64,000 bases of DNA from Aureibaculum algae. GTDB taxonomy: Bacteria; Bacteroidota; Bacteroidia; Flavobacteriales; Flavobacteriaceae. Made by a program: the position numbers and the translations under genes. The notes below the pieces were generated by a model, which did no database searches, was not told where the DNA came from, and worked only from the letters and a program-made list of their open reading frames with translations. The stretch's first letter is position 1, and each line of letters starts with the position of its first letter. Of the stretch, positions 8,693-17,421 are shown piece after piece. The DNA lies in NCBI RefSeq assembly GCF_006065315.1, contig NZ_CP040749.1, forward strand, positions 3,928,001 through 3,992,000. Reading direction: 5' to 3'.

Positions 8693-9940
8693 TTAATTTT
8701 TCAGCTGAAAAACCTTTGAAATTAATGCGATACTTTCATCGGAATTAGAATCATTATCTTTTAAATGATTTGCAAATTGTTTTGTAATTTTCTGAACAAT
8801 CCTATCTGATAATAGTTGAGCTTGTTGCTCATTAAAATCAGTGATTTTTTTTCTTTGAAAATCAATTTCTTCCAATTTGATTTCTTCCAATCGCAATTTT
8901 AAAGCTTTAATAGTTGGAGCAAATTTACGTGTTTCTAACCAAGCTTTAAACTCTTTTTTAATTTCATCTATAATTCCTTCTGCAAGTGGAATTTGTGCAG
9001 TTCTATTTTTAAGTGTATCATCGGTGATTTTAGAGAGATCATCTAAATGTACTAAACTTACATTCTCTAGGTCTTCTATATCATTTGATACATTTTTGGG
9101 TATGGATAAATCTAGCACCAATAATGGTTTATCATTAGATAATATCGCTTTTGTCACCGTAGGTATTGGAGCACCAGTAGCTACAATTAAAACATCGGCT
9201 TTTTTAATTTCTGACTCCAAATTGGTGAAATCAGCAACTGTAACATCAAATTTTCCTGCTACCTCCAATGCTTTATCTTTGGTTCTATTAACCAAAGTTA
9301 TGTGTTTGTTATGTGTATGCTTTACTAAATTATCACAAGTATTTCTACCTATTTTACCTGTTCCAAACAACAGAATATTTTTATCTGAAATTTGCTGAAC
9401 ATTATTAAGTATATATTGAACCGATGCAAATGAAACCGATGTGGCACCAGAACAAATTTCTGTTTCGGTTTTTACACGTTTGCTTGCCGTGATTACATTA
9501 TTTATTAAACGATCTAAAAAAGTCTTTAATAAATTTAATTTTTTAGATTGTGATGCACTTTTCTTTAATTGTCCAATAATTTCAAAATCACCTAATATCT
9601 GGCTATCTAATCCAGTTCCCACTCGGAAAATATGATCAATTGCATCATTATTCTTATAAATAGAGGCTACTTTTTCAAACTCTTCAATGGTTCCATTAGA
9701 GTGTTTGCATAGTAACTTAATAAGCTGAAAAGGGTGTGCCGCAAAACCATATATTTCAGTTCTGTTACATGTTGAAATTACCATTAATTCTTCTATACCA
9801 TCAGCTGCCGCTTCGTTTAACAAATCTACTCTAGCAGATTCCGTTAAGCTAAAACGACCACGAACTTCAGCATTTGCCTTTTCATAGCTTAAGCCAATAC
9901 AGTAAAAAGTATGATGTTTGGAAATGTTATAACGTTGCAT
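8693..9940 (-). CDS. hemA: Glutamyl-tRNA reductase
   Basis: NADPH-dependent reduction of glutamyl-tRNA(Glu) to glutamate-1-semialdehyde, the committed step of C5 tetrapyrrole synthesis. The 415-residue protein shows the catalytic thiol in VISTCNRTEIYG (near residue 60), the conserved block RVGTGLDSQILGDFEIIGQLK, the Rossmann motif LLFGTGKIGRNTCDNL, and a C-terminal dimerisation helix. It is first in the hem operon and diverges from an AraC-family regulator. As entry enzyme it is the natural control point, and a TATTTTTG box lies 18 nt upstream of its start on the minus strand. Confidence 0.97.
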   Translation of the reverse strand: MQRYNISKHHTFYCIGLSYEKANAEVRGRFSLTESARVDLLNEAAADGIEELMVISTCNRTEIYGFAAHPFQLIKLLCKHSNGTIEEFEKVASIYKNNDAIDHIFRVGTGLDSQILGDFEIIGQLKKSASQSKKLNLLKTFLDRLINNVITASKRVKTETEICSGATSVSFASVQYILNNVQQISDKNILLFGTGKIGRNTCDNLVKHTHNKHITLVNRTKDKALEVAGKFDVTVADFTNLESEIKKADVLIVATGAPIPTVTKAILSNDKPLLVLDLSIPKNVSNDIEDLENVSLVHLDDLSKITDDTLKNRTAQIPLAEGIIDEIKKEFKAWLETRKFAPTIKALKLRLEEIKLEEIDFQRKKITDFNEQQAQLLSDRIVQKITKQFANHLKDNDSNSDESIALISKVFQLKN

Positions 9941-9957
9941 ATTTTTTCAATCGGAGC

Positions 9958-9990
9958 AAAAATATAATTAGTATACGAATAAAAACAACG
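9958..9990 (-). promoter_or_regulatory. Candidate Bacteroidetes-type promoter of the hem operon
   Basis: Read on the minus strand, TATTTTTG (9958-9965) fits the TAnnTTTG -7 box and GTTG (9987-9990) lies 21 nt further upstream, as expected for a -33 element. The -7 box is only 18 nt from the hemA ATG, implying a very short leader. Confidence 0.5.
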
Positions 9991-10058
9991 CTCAAAGGAT
10001 TATTTATATCGCTTCACGTTTTTTAGACTACTAAAAGCTTAAAATTGATTAAAAACCC

Positions 10059-10066
10059 TATATTTG
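10059..10066 (+). promoter_or_regulatory. Candidate -7 box for the AraC-family gene
   Basis: TATATTTG fits TAnnTTTG and lies 65 nt before the ATG of the AraC-type gene. No convincing -33 TTTG was found at the usual distance, so this rests on the -7 box alone. Confidence 0.35.
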
Positions 10067-10130
10067 CTACTACTAGTGCTATTTTAACGCATCCAATTTA
10101 GAACTATTCTAAATAATAAAATTTTGATAA

Positions 10131-11027
10131 ATGCCTAAAATTGATTTAAAAAATAACGCAGAAAGTCCCATTATAAAAAATGAAGTTGAAGATGGAATTC
10201 ACCTGCTTAAATCATTGAATGAAAGTAATGATATTCAAACAATTACACATGATATTGATAGTAGCTACATCCAATTCCATTTCTGTTTAAAAGGATCTTC
10301 AAAGTTCTTATTTAACAATGGAAATTACAGTTTTGATATCGCTGATGACAATTCATTGTTATTATACAATCCTCAAACAGATTTACCTTTAAATTTAGAC
10401 TTACCCTCTAAGTCATGGGTAATTTCACTCTTTATATCTATTAAAAAATTCCATTCGCTATTTTCGCAAGAGGCAGATTTTATTCACTTTTTAACGAATG
10501 ACAATAGAGATAAAAAATATTATGACACCAAGGTAACTTCCCCTGCATTATCAGTTGTACTAAATCAAATGATTAATTTCAACATCAATAGCTCATTGGA
10601 AAAACTTTATTTAAAAGGAAAAATTTATGAATTATTAAGTTTGTATTTTAATCACGGTGGTGAAGCAGACATTGAGCAATGCCCATTCTTAGTTGATGAG
10701 CAAAATGTGCTTAAAATTAGAAAAGCAAAAGACATTATTATTGCAAATATGACAGAGCCACCAAGCTTACAAGATTTAGCCAATGATGTGGACTTAAATT
10801 TAAAAAAATTAAAAACAGGATTCAAACAAATTTATGGTGATACTGTATATAGTTTTTTATTTGATTACAAAATGGAAGTAGCACGTAAACTTTTAGAGAC
10901 CAATAAATTCAATGTAAATGAAGTCGGATTAAAAGTTGGTTACAGCACTTCTAGCCATTTTATTGCAGCATTTAAAAAGAAATATGGAACTACACCTAAA
11001 AAATATGTTTTAGCATTACAAAGTTAG
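10131..11027 (+). CDS. AraC-family transcriptional regulator
   Basis: A 298-residue regulator with a cupin-like N-terminal sensor half (about 1-190) and a C-terminal AraC/XylS double helix-turn-helix (about 195-298). The second HTH reads NVNEVGLKVGYSTSSHFIAAFKKKYGTTPKKY, given here as NVNEVGLKVGYSTSSHF followed by AFKKKYG and PKKY, the classic AraC signature. Divergent transcription from hemA across 190 nt makes control of the hem operon plausible, and PchR-like members of this family sense iron chelates. That is inference from context. The next gene starts immediately after its stop. Confidence 0.9.
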   Translation: MPKIDLKNNAESPIIKNEVEDGIHLLKSLNESNDIQTITHDIDSSYIQFHFCLKGSSKFLFNNGNYSFDIADDNSLLLYNPQTDLPLNLDLPSKSWVISLFISIKKFHSLFSQEADFIHFLTNDNRDKKYYDTKVTSPALSVVLNQMINFNINSSLEKLYLKGKIYELLSLYFNHGGEADIEQCPFLVDEQNVLKIRKAKDIIIANMTEPPSLQDLANDVDLNLKKLKTGFKQIYGDTVYSFLFDYKMEVARKLLETNKFNVNEVGLKVGYSTSSHFIAAFKKKYGTTPKKYVLALQS

Positions 11028-11528
11028 ATGAAGCAGCTTACACATAACGAGACCATAAACAACCAACAAAAATTTCCAATAACAATAGTTTGTGATGCTA
11101 TACGAACTCCTGAAAATATTGGTATGTGTTTTAGAATTGCAGAATCTTTTGGCATTGAGAAGATATACCTTCATGAAAACTCTGCCAATTTACAAAATAG
11201 AAAAATTCAAAAAACATCGAGAAACACAATAGATCAAATAGAACATGCTAGATATTCAGATTTTAACGACTTGATACTGAACCTTAAAAACGACGGTTTA
11301 CTGGTAGTTGGCTTAGAAATTACAGATAATAGCACTAAAATTCAAGATTTTGACTTTAAAGCGTATCCAAAAATTGCTTTGGTTGTTGGAAGTGAGCGAA
11401 ATGGTATAACCAATATTGACTTACTCGATAAGAGTATTGCAATACCCATGTTTGGAAAAAACTCATCAATGAATGTAATTCACAGCTTAGCTATTGCTTT
11501 GTATGAAATTACAAATCAATTGAGTTAA
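11028..11528 (+). CDS. SpoU/TrmH-family RNA 2'-O-methyltransferase
   Basis: A 166-residue SPOUT-fold methyltransferase lacking an extra N-terminal RNA-binding domain. The three SpoU motifs are present: motif 1 DAIRTPENIGMCFRIAESFG with the catalytic-type Asn-Ile-Gly, motif 2 IALVVGSERNGI, and motif 3 AIPMFGKNSSMNVIHSLAIAL. It uses SAM to methylate ribose 2'-OH in tRNA or rRNA, but the target nucleotide cannot be told. The ATG follows the stop of the AraC-type gene with no gap, so they are cotranscribed. Confidence 0.88.
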   Translation: MKQLTHNETINNQQKFPITIVCDAIRTPENIGMCFRIAESFGIEKIYLHENSANLQNRKIQKTSRNTIDQIEHARYSDFNDLILNLKNDGLLVVGLEITDNSTKIQDFDFKAYPKIALVVGSERNGITNIDLLDKSIAIPMFGKNSSMNVIHSLAIALYEITNQLS

Positions 11529-11670
11529 CAATCAACACTGTATTCAATTCATTAATGTGGCTTCATAAATACAATCAACATACCATTATAGCTTCTCTTT
11601 TTTGAGATAGTGAAGGGAGTTCAACAGTTGGTTTTATTCTGAATTATTTCGCATTCCAATCGACTATGAA

Positions 11671-14600
11671 TTAATAATGCCCACCAAGTGAACCATTAGT
11701 ATTTTGATTTGAATTTAAACGTTTTCTATTTTTATACTTCATTAAATTTAAGGCTTCGTCAACTAATTCATTATCAGTTTTTGTATCGTTTAACATTAAT
11801 CCTCTATTTGCAGTTAAATAATAAGGTTTAATATTTATTTGATTTCCATTCTTTTCAAAAGCAATGTAATGCAACCAATCTACATTTCCATAATCATTTA
11901 CATTTTTCATTTTAAAGAAATAGACCTCTAAATTTTTTTTCCCTACTGTTAATTTTTCTTTTTTAAAGAATGATATTTCATCTTTTTCCTTATCGTAATA
12001 AGCATTAGCGAACAACCTAGATTGAGCATATTTTTGTTGAAATTTATCTGTTTTTAATACATCCGGAAGCAACTTATGTTTCTCTAATTTATCAATTAAA
12101 GTATATACATTTTCCGTTTTTTCAATGGTCTTATCTTTCAATTTTTGAGGTATTATTAACCCTTTTGATTTTAATAACACATAATAATTACACAAAGCAT
12201 CAATATCACTACTTTCTAAAAGTTTCGTATAAAACTGTGCTACATTCTTTTCCTCTCTAAAAGGATCTAATAAATTAACATAATACCCCAACAACGATTC
12301 CACTGAAGAAGAATTACCATAAGATTGCACATCTGTAAGACTTCGCTTTAACTCAATTTTAGCATCATTTAGCAACTGTTCTTTATATTTCTTATAAACT
12401 TTTGGCTTAATAAAACTACTATCTTTTAACCTTGACAATAAACTGTAAATGGGTTTTTTATACTCTTGAATAGAAGAGTATTTTAATAATTCAGGAAACA
12501 ACTTCTTCTTTAATTTCAAAGAATCATTACGCATTGGGTTATCAAAAATTGTATTCATAGAATAATTTTCCACAGGAAAATCAATCTCTAATAAATTTAA
12601 TATTGTTTTATAAGATTCACTATTCTTTTTAGCAACTAATGCTTTTATAATATCAATTTGGGTTTCGGGCTCACTATAGGACTTTATATATAATTGATTT
12701 AAAAAAGGTGCTGTTTTATTGCTCTTTAACTTTGACAATTCCCTAATAATATGCCCTTTAGCATATTTTTTATCTTTAGAAAACTCATGTGTATTTAAAA
12801 TAGAAATCATTGCATCAACATCCTTTTCTCTAAAATTGAGCAGATAATGAGCATTATCTGCGAGGCTGTCATTACTTTTTAAGGCCGTAAAATAATCAAC
12901 TACCTTATCTTCAAACACATCTCTCCCTAAGAGCGTATCTAATGGCGTAAATGTTTTATAAAAAGTATCAACAAATTTGGAAGAAGTACTTAAACTATCT
13001 TCCATTGTTTTTAACTCATACAGCACTCCTAATTTTAGAATTTTTTTGACCCGTATTCGTTTCGCACTTAAACTATCTTTTGCTAAAAAAGTATAGGTAT
13101 AAAGACCATTTTCTTTTTGCTTCTTTTTATTTATTAATTTAAATTTATATGAATACGCCATCTCTGCTTGACTCCAAAGACTATCTATGTTTTCAAACAT
13201 CTGCAAATCGTGATATTTAGTTCTGGTAACTACAATATTTTCATTGGTCTTAGAACTGTATTGTGTGGTATTAATATGTGCAGCATAAGGCTTTTGCTTT
13301 ACACCTCCACCATAGAGATTCATTGGAAATGGCGGTTTAGTATTTGTTTTTACCGTAAAATATAATGCGGTATCTTGTACTTGTTTAAAGTCATCTTTAT
13401 AAATAATATCTTTCAATTTAAACGAATTGAAATACGTATTTGCCACAAGAGAATCTTTACCAACATAACCTAATAAATAGTAAGACTCATCTTTTACAAT
13501 ACTTTTTAATGCGATTTGTTGATGCGTGGCAGAATCTAAAATAGCATTAGACTGATAAGCTGCATAATTACCTGAAACCTCTTTTCCAAATTGCTTAGTC
13601 AATTTTAAATTTTTATAAAAAGCATTGTGGATGTATGCTGCTTCAAACTTATCTTCTTCAATATAGTTTACATCGTGTACTGGTACTTCTTGCAAAAAAT
13701 AATATCCAGAATCGTCATAGGATTGAATCAAATTTTTACCCGCAACATTAAAACTTTCTGAATTGTAATTTTGTGGCATTTGAATAGCGTATTTACCAAA
13801 ACTAGGTGAAAACTCCGACCACTTACTAGCTAAAGGTCTAAAGGAAATAGAGTTGAAAATTTTATCTGCATGTTTTAGTGCATAGTCACCTTTACCTCCT
13901 AATTTAATAATTACGATTTCTAACGGTGTTTTATAAATATGATATTTTTGATAGTCTTCTTTCTTTGTTTTGTTTAAAATACTAATACCAGGATAAGGTG
14001 TCGTTAGTATTTCTTTTTTAATTATTTTCCCAGGAATATCTTCATATAGTAAATGATCAATATCGTCTAAGCTAATTTTTGTACTTCCATTAGTATTTAA
14101 ATAATCAAATGTATTCATTCTCGTTATTGCCAAATAACCTCCATTTGCCATATCTGTAGCAACATAATATTTTTGATTTAAAAAATTGAGCTCTAATAAT
14201 TTTTCAAAACTTTGAATACTCAAAAACTCGTCGGGGGTAGCTTCTAACTTTAATGTTGGTTCAACAATAGTTGATTCCAATTTATTTTTCATTGTAGTGG
14301 CAAGTGACGTTCTTTTAGATGTTAAAGCCGTTACCGAATAACCTCTTCTTCTCAACATTTCGATAACCCCATTTTCTCCAGGTAAGTGAGCAGCACCAAC
14401 TCCTGAAAAAACTGATTTATGCTGCATTAAAGAGTCTAATACATTAACCATATTTTCATTACGCTGGTATAACATATATTTTCTAAAATGCTCCGTATTT
14501 GTAGCCTCTCCAATAGAATCTAATAAATCTAAATTTCTATCTCTGTAAGCATCCTCAGTTAACATATACATCGGTTTTTCTTTGTACAACTTTTTCAACC

Positions 14601-15171
14601 AAGTATCTTGCTGCTTTTTCATAGAATTATAACTTGCCTTGGTAACTAAATACCTAGACTCATTAAAATCTTCAAGTCCAACAACAGGTTTGTGATTTTT
14701 CTTCCCAGCTTGATAAATAAACATATCTAAATAGGTTTCTTCTTCAAAATTATCAGAACCCGATTGCTTTCTATATAGGTAACTATTCACTAATGTATTA
14801 TCTAAACGTATCGCATTTCTAATGGCTAACTTTTGTGGAAAAGGCAATTCAAATAAAGCTCCATAAAAATCTTTATTGTAAAAGTTTCCTGCTCCATAAT
14901 AACTCATACCAGCATTAATCATATCATAGCTATTCTCAAGCCATTCTGTTGGGTCTGACTCTAAGGCAACAACTTCACTTTTCTCTAAAGACTTATAGAA
15001 CACGTCGTCTAACCGAAAAGCTACTTTACTACTGACATGCATTGTACCATATAGATAAGAATCTTTTTCTAGATTATTCCCTGATATTTTCCAAAGTAAA
15101 CTCTGATATTTTTGTTGTGCAGACAGCATTGAGCATACAAATAATAAAATTACAGGAATATATTTCTTCAT
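11671..15171 (-). CDS. Secreted TraB/GumN-domain protein with a very long C-terminal region
   Basis: A 1166-residue protein with a signal peptide (MKKYIPVILLFVCSMLSAQQ). Residues about 20-290 form a TraB/GumN domain: SYLYGTMHVSSKVAFRLDD with the conserved GT-H, EVVALESDP, and FSGVGAAHLPGENGVIEMLR with the conserved GAxH. TraB/GumN domains are thought to be metallopeptidase-like (Tiki/TraB clan), probably using these His and Glu residues. The remaining 870 residues are not recognised; residues about 760-1040 are rich in paired Leu/Lys helices and look like an alpha-helical solenoid. It faces hemH head to head across 222 nt. Most TraB/GumN proteins are about 300 residues, so the extension is the odd feature. 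Confidence 0.85.
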   Translation of the reverse strand: MKKYIPVILLFVCSMLSAQQKYQSLLWKISGNNLEKDSYLYGTMHVSSKVAFRLDDVFYKSLEKSEVVALESDPTEWLENSYDMINAGMSYYGAGNFYNKDFYGALFELPFPQKLAIRNAIRLDNTLVNSYLYRKQSGSDNFEEETYLDMFIYQAGKKNHKPVVGLEDFNESRYLVTKASYNSMKKQQDTWLKKLYKEKPMYMLTEDAYRDRNLDLLDSIGEATNTEHFRKYMLYQRNENMVNVLDSLMQHKSVFSGVGAAHLPGENGVIEMLRRRGYSVTALTSKRTSLATTMKNKLESTIVEPTLKLEATPDEFLSIQSFEKLLELNFLNQKYYVATDMANGGYLAITRMNTFDYLNTNGSTKISLDDIDHLLYEDIPGKIIKKEILTTPYPGISILNKTKKEDYQKYHIYKTPLEIVIIKLGGKGDYALKHADKIFNSISFRPLASKWSEFSPSFGKYAIQMPQNYNSESFNVAGKNLIQSYDDSGYYFLQEVPVHDVNYIEEDKFEAAYIHNAFYKNLKLTKQFGKEVSGNYAAYQSNAILDSATHQQIALKSIVKDESYYLLGYVGKDSLVANTYFNSFKLKDIIYKDDFKQVQDTALYFTVKTNTKPPFPMNLYGGGVKQKPYAAHINTTQYSSKTNENIVVTRTKYHDLQMFENIDSLWSQAEMAYSYKFKLINKKKQKENGLYTYTFLAKDSLSAKRIRVKKILKLGVLYELKTMEDSLSTSSKFVDTFYKTFTPLDTLLGRDVFEDKVVDYFTALKSNDSLADNAHYLLNFREKDVDAMISILNTHEFSKDKKYAKGHIIRELSKLKSNKTAPFLNQLYIKSYSEPETQIDIIKALVAKKNSESYKTILNLLEIDFPVENYSMNTIFDNPMRNDSLKLKKKLFPELLKYSSIQEYKKPIYSLLSRLKDSSFIKPKVYKKYKEQLLNDAKIELKRSLTDVQSYGNSSSVESLLGYYVNLLDPFREEKNVAQFYTKLLESSDIDALCNYYVLLKSKGLIIPQKLKDKTIEKTENVYTLIDKLEKHKLLPDVLKTDKFQQKYAQSRLFANAYYDKEKDEISFFKKEKLTVGKKNLEVYFFKMKNVNDYGNVDWLHYIAFEKNGNQINIKPYYLTANRGLMLNDTKTDNELVDEALNLMKYKNRKRLNSNQNTNGSLGGHY

Positions 15172-15367
15172 GTGTATAAAAGTAAAAGTGATTTAATATA
15201 AAGTGGTAGCAATAGTATTGCTTCAAGAATAAAACAACTGAAGTCGGCTTTATCCTAATGATATCGTAAATATATTTATTATTTTAACAACGAGAAATAC
15301 AAATTGAGTAAAACAGTGGCCAGAATGAGTAAACAATATTTTTTCATCAAAACTTCACGAATAATTG

Positions 15368-15375
15368 TATTTTTG
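15368..15375 (+). promoter_or_regulatory. Candidate -7 box of hemH
   Basis: TATTTTTG fits TAnnTTTG and ends 18 nt before the hemH ATG, the same short spacing as proposed for hemA. No TTTG was seen at the -33 position. Confidence 0.4.
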
Positions 15376-15393
15376 TAAGCCAATTTGTAATTA

Positions 15394-16425
15394 ATGAAGA
15401 AAGGAATTTTATTAGTCAATCTAGGCTCTCCTGACAGCACCAAAGTAAAGGATGTTAGAAAGTATTTGGATGAATTTTTGATGGATGAGCGTGTTATCGA
15501 CATTCCTCGATGGAAAAGGTATTTGCTCATAAAAGGCATTATTCTAAACACACGACCTAAAAAATCAGCCAAAGCCTATAAAAAAATATGGTGGAAAGAA
15601 GGATCTCCTTTAGTGGTTATATCTGAACGATTCTCTAATAAAGTTGCGGACAAATTAGATATTCCTGTAGCCTTAGGAATGCGTTATGGTTCCATGAGTA
15701 TTGAAAGTGGTATTGCTCAACTTGTAAAAAGAGGTGTAGAAGAGATATTACTTGTACCATTATATCCTCATTACGCCATGTCTTCTTTTGAAACCGTAGT
15801 TGAAAAAGCTAAGGAAATTAACAGAAAAAAATATCCAACAATTAAGATGGATGTGATGCCCGTATTTTATAACAATACAGATTATATAAAGGTAATGAGT
15901 GCCAATTTAAAGCGTCACTTATCAGGATTTGATTATGATCATATTTTGTTTTCATATCACGGAATTCCAGAACGACATATTTTAAAATCAGATACCACAA
16001 ATTCACATTGTAAAATTGACGGTTCATGTTGCGATACACATTCAAAAGCTCATAGAACATGTTATAGACATCAATGTTTTGAAACCACAAAAGCAATTGC
16101 AAAAACATTACAACTAAAAGAAGGAACGTACAGTAATTCGTTTCAATCTAGATTATTAAAAGACCCATGGTTAAAACCCTATACCGATTTTGAATTGGAA
16201 AAATTCGGAAAAGAGGGTGTTAAAAATTTAGCCGTAATCACTCCTGCTTTTGTAGCTGATTGTTTAGAAACCTTAGAGGAGATAGCCATGGAAGGTGAAC
16301 ATCAGTTTAAAAGTGCCGGTGGTCAAGAATACAAACACATACCATGTCTAAATGATAATGATGACTGGGTAGATGTTATGGTAAATTGGGTAAATGAATG
16401 GGTTGGTGAACCCGTTAATATTTGA
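15394..16425 (+). CDS. hemH: Ferrochelatase with an internal cysteine cluster
   Basis: Inserts Fe2+ into protoporphyrin IX, the last step to protoheme, at the cytoplasmic face of the membrane. The 343-residue protein shows LLVNLGSPDS at the N-terminus, FSYHGIPERHI with catalytic His189, and YSNSFQSRLL...WLKPYTD. Between residues 206 and 228 there is an insertion with five cysteines (C206, C212, C213, C223, C228). Ferrochelatases that bind a [2Fe-2S] cluster through an internal Cys segment are known, so a cluster is likely here. It leads a short group with the four-helix-bundle gene and hemJ. Confidence 0.96.
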   Translation: MKKGILLVNLGSPDSTKVKDVRKYLDEFLMDERVIDIPRWKRYLLIKGIILNTRPKKSAKAYKKIWWKEGSPLVVISERFSNKVADKLDIPVALGMRYGSMSIESGIAQLVKRGVEEILLVPLYPHYAMSSFETVVEKAKEINRKKYPTIKMDVMPVFYNNTDYIKVMSANLKRHLSGFDYDHILFSYHGIPERHILKSDTTNSHCKIDGSCCDTHSKAHRTCYRHQCFETTKAIAKTLQLKEGTYSNSFQSRLLKDPWLKPYTDFELEKFGKEGVKNLAVITPAFVADCLETLEEIAMEGEHQFKSAGGQEYKHIPCLNDNDDWVDVMVNWVNEWVGEPVNI

Positions 16426-16426
16426 G

Positions 16427-16848
16427 TAACGATTTTTGAGTAACAATTAACGATTTCTGAATTAAGAATTAATGGAAACCAATAAACTAGAAGATAGGTT
16501 AATAAATTTTTCTGTTCTTGTTATTGCTATTTATGATAATCTTAAGACCAGTTACGATGCTAATTATTATGGTAATCAATTAATCAGGTCATCAGGTTCT
16601 CCGGCATTGAATTATGGAGAAGCTAGAAGTGCAGAGTCTCATAAAGACTTTGTTCATAAAATGGGAGTTTGTTTAAAAGAATTAAGAGAAAGTTTTAATT
16701 GTTTAAAAATAATAAGTAGAGCTAATCTTTATCTCGAGAATCAAGAGGATTTAGACAATGCCCTGGACGAAAACAATCAATTAATTTAAATTTTTGTCGC
16801 AAGTATAAAAACTTCAAAAAGCAACAATTCAAAAATCAAAAATCGTTA
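16427..16848. repeat. Inverted repeats enclosing the four-helix-bundle gene
   Basis: TAACGATTTTTGA at 16427-16439, directly after the hemH stop, is matched exactly as its reverse complement at 16836-16848, 20 nt before hemJ. A second inner copy, TTAACGATTT at 16447-16456, also pairs with the right-hand repeat. On the left, TTTGAGTAACRA occurs twice in tandem (16421-16432 and 16435-16446), the first including the hemH stop. Together they enclose about 400 nt holding one small gene, as expected for an inserted cassette or a long stem-loop. Confidence 0.6.
16472..16789 (+). CDS. Four helix bundle protein (S23/23S rRNA-intervening-sequence type)
   Basis: A 105-residue all-helical protein. The family pattern is visible: LEDRLINFSVLVIAIYDNL, NQLIRSSGSPALNYGEARSAES, KDFVHKMGVCLKELRES and ENQEDLDNALDENNQLI. 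These proteins were first found encoded in intervening sequences of 23S rRNA genes and are scattered through Bacteroidetes chromosomes; avd-type relatives accompany diversity-generating retroelements. Family members usually continue about ten residues past the ELI motif, so this copy may be clipped at its C-terminus. It sits alone between inverted repeats, separating hemH from hemJ, and has no evident heme role. Confidence 0.85.
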   Translation: METNKLEDRLINFSVLVIAIYDNLKTSYDANYYGNQLIRSSGSPALNYGEARSAESHKDFVHKMGVCLKELRESFNCLKIISRANLYLENQEDLDNALDENNQLI

Positions 16849-16867
16849 AATTATTCTTTAACCAAAA

Positions 16868-17419
16868 ATGAATTACCTCTACCTTAAATCATTACACATT
16901 ATTTTTGTAACCACATGGTTTGCAGGACTTTTTTATATTATTAGGCTTTTTATCTATTATAAAGAAGCAGAAAAAAAACCGGATTTAGAAAAGGGCATCT
17001 TACAAAAGCAATATAAATTAATGATTAAAAGGCTTTGGTATATTATAACTTGGCCTTCTGCAATACTTACATTTATTTTTGCCACCTTACTCCTTTATAT
17101 ACAACCGATATGGCTATCGACCAAATGGATGTGGATTAAATTAGTCTTTGTTTTATTGCTGTACCTATACCATTTCTCTTGTCAACACATGGTCAATCAA
17201 ATTGAAAAAGGTTTTCTTAACTATTCTGCTTTTGGATTACGAATTTGGAACGAAGTGGCCACAATATTACTCTTTGCCATTGTCTTTCTTGTTGTACTAA
17301 AAAATTCTATTGGTTGGATTTTTGGAACCTTAGGTATACTTGGGGTTTCCATTTTATTGATGTTGGGTATAAAATTATATAAGAGAATTCGGAGTAAGAG
17401 AAGTTGGGATAAAGAGTAA
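16868..17419 (+). CDS. hemJ: HemJ-type protoporphyrinogen IX oxidase (CopD-like membrane protein)
   Basis: A 183-residue inner-membrane protein with four or five hydrophobic helices. The first helix, YLKSLHIIFVTTWFAGLFY followed by IIRLFIYY, carries the His and Arg pattern of HemJ, and WMWIKLVFVLLLYLYHF matches the family block with its conserved Lys and His. HemJ oxidises protoporphyrinogen IX to protoporphyrin IX between HemF and HemH. No hemG or hemY is seen in the window, and the gene lies just downstream of hemH, so it fills the otherwise missing step. General CopD-family annotation is the alternative. Confidence 0.82.
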   Translation: MNYLYLKSLHIIFVTTWFAGLFYIIRLFIYYKEAEKKPDLEKGILQKQYKLMIKRLWYIITWPSAILTFIFATLLLYIQPIWLSTKWMWIKLVFVLLLYLYHFSCQHMVNQIEKGFLNYSAFGLRIWNEVATILLFAIVFLVVLKNSIGWIFGTLGILGVSILLMLGIKLYKRIRSKRSWDKE

Positions 17420-17421
17420 GT

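Noticed and set aside
8877..9398. 173-codon frame on the plus strand inside hemA.
   Set aside because: It lies fully opposite a confident hemA gene, and its Ser/Leu/Phe-rich translation is typical of an antisense shadow.
15279..15572. 97-codon frame on the minus strand opposite the start of hemH, ending in a 22-residue hydrophobic peptide (15279-15347).
   Set aside because: Most of it is antisense to the well-supported hemH coding region. The terminal hydrophobic peptide alone is too short and has no other support.
16733..16738. CTCGAG sites in the window (for example here, near 38462 and near 61939) as evidence against a BsuMI-type specificity.
   Set aside because: A host methylase would protect its own sites, so their presence says nothing about the recognition sequence.
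16472..16789. Avd protein of a diversity-generating retroelement.
   Set aside because: No reverse transcriptase, template repeat or variable repeat is present nearby, so the general S23/four-helix-bundle family is the safer call.
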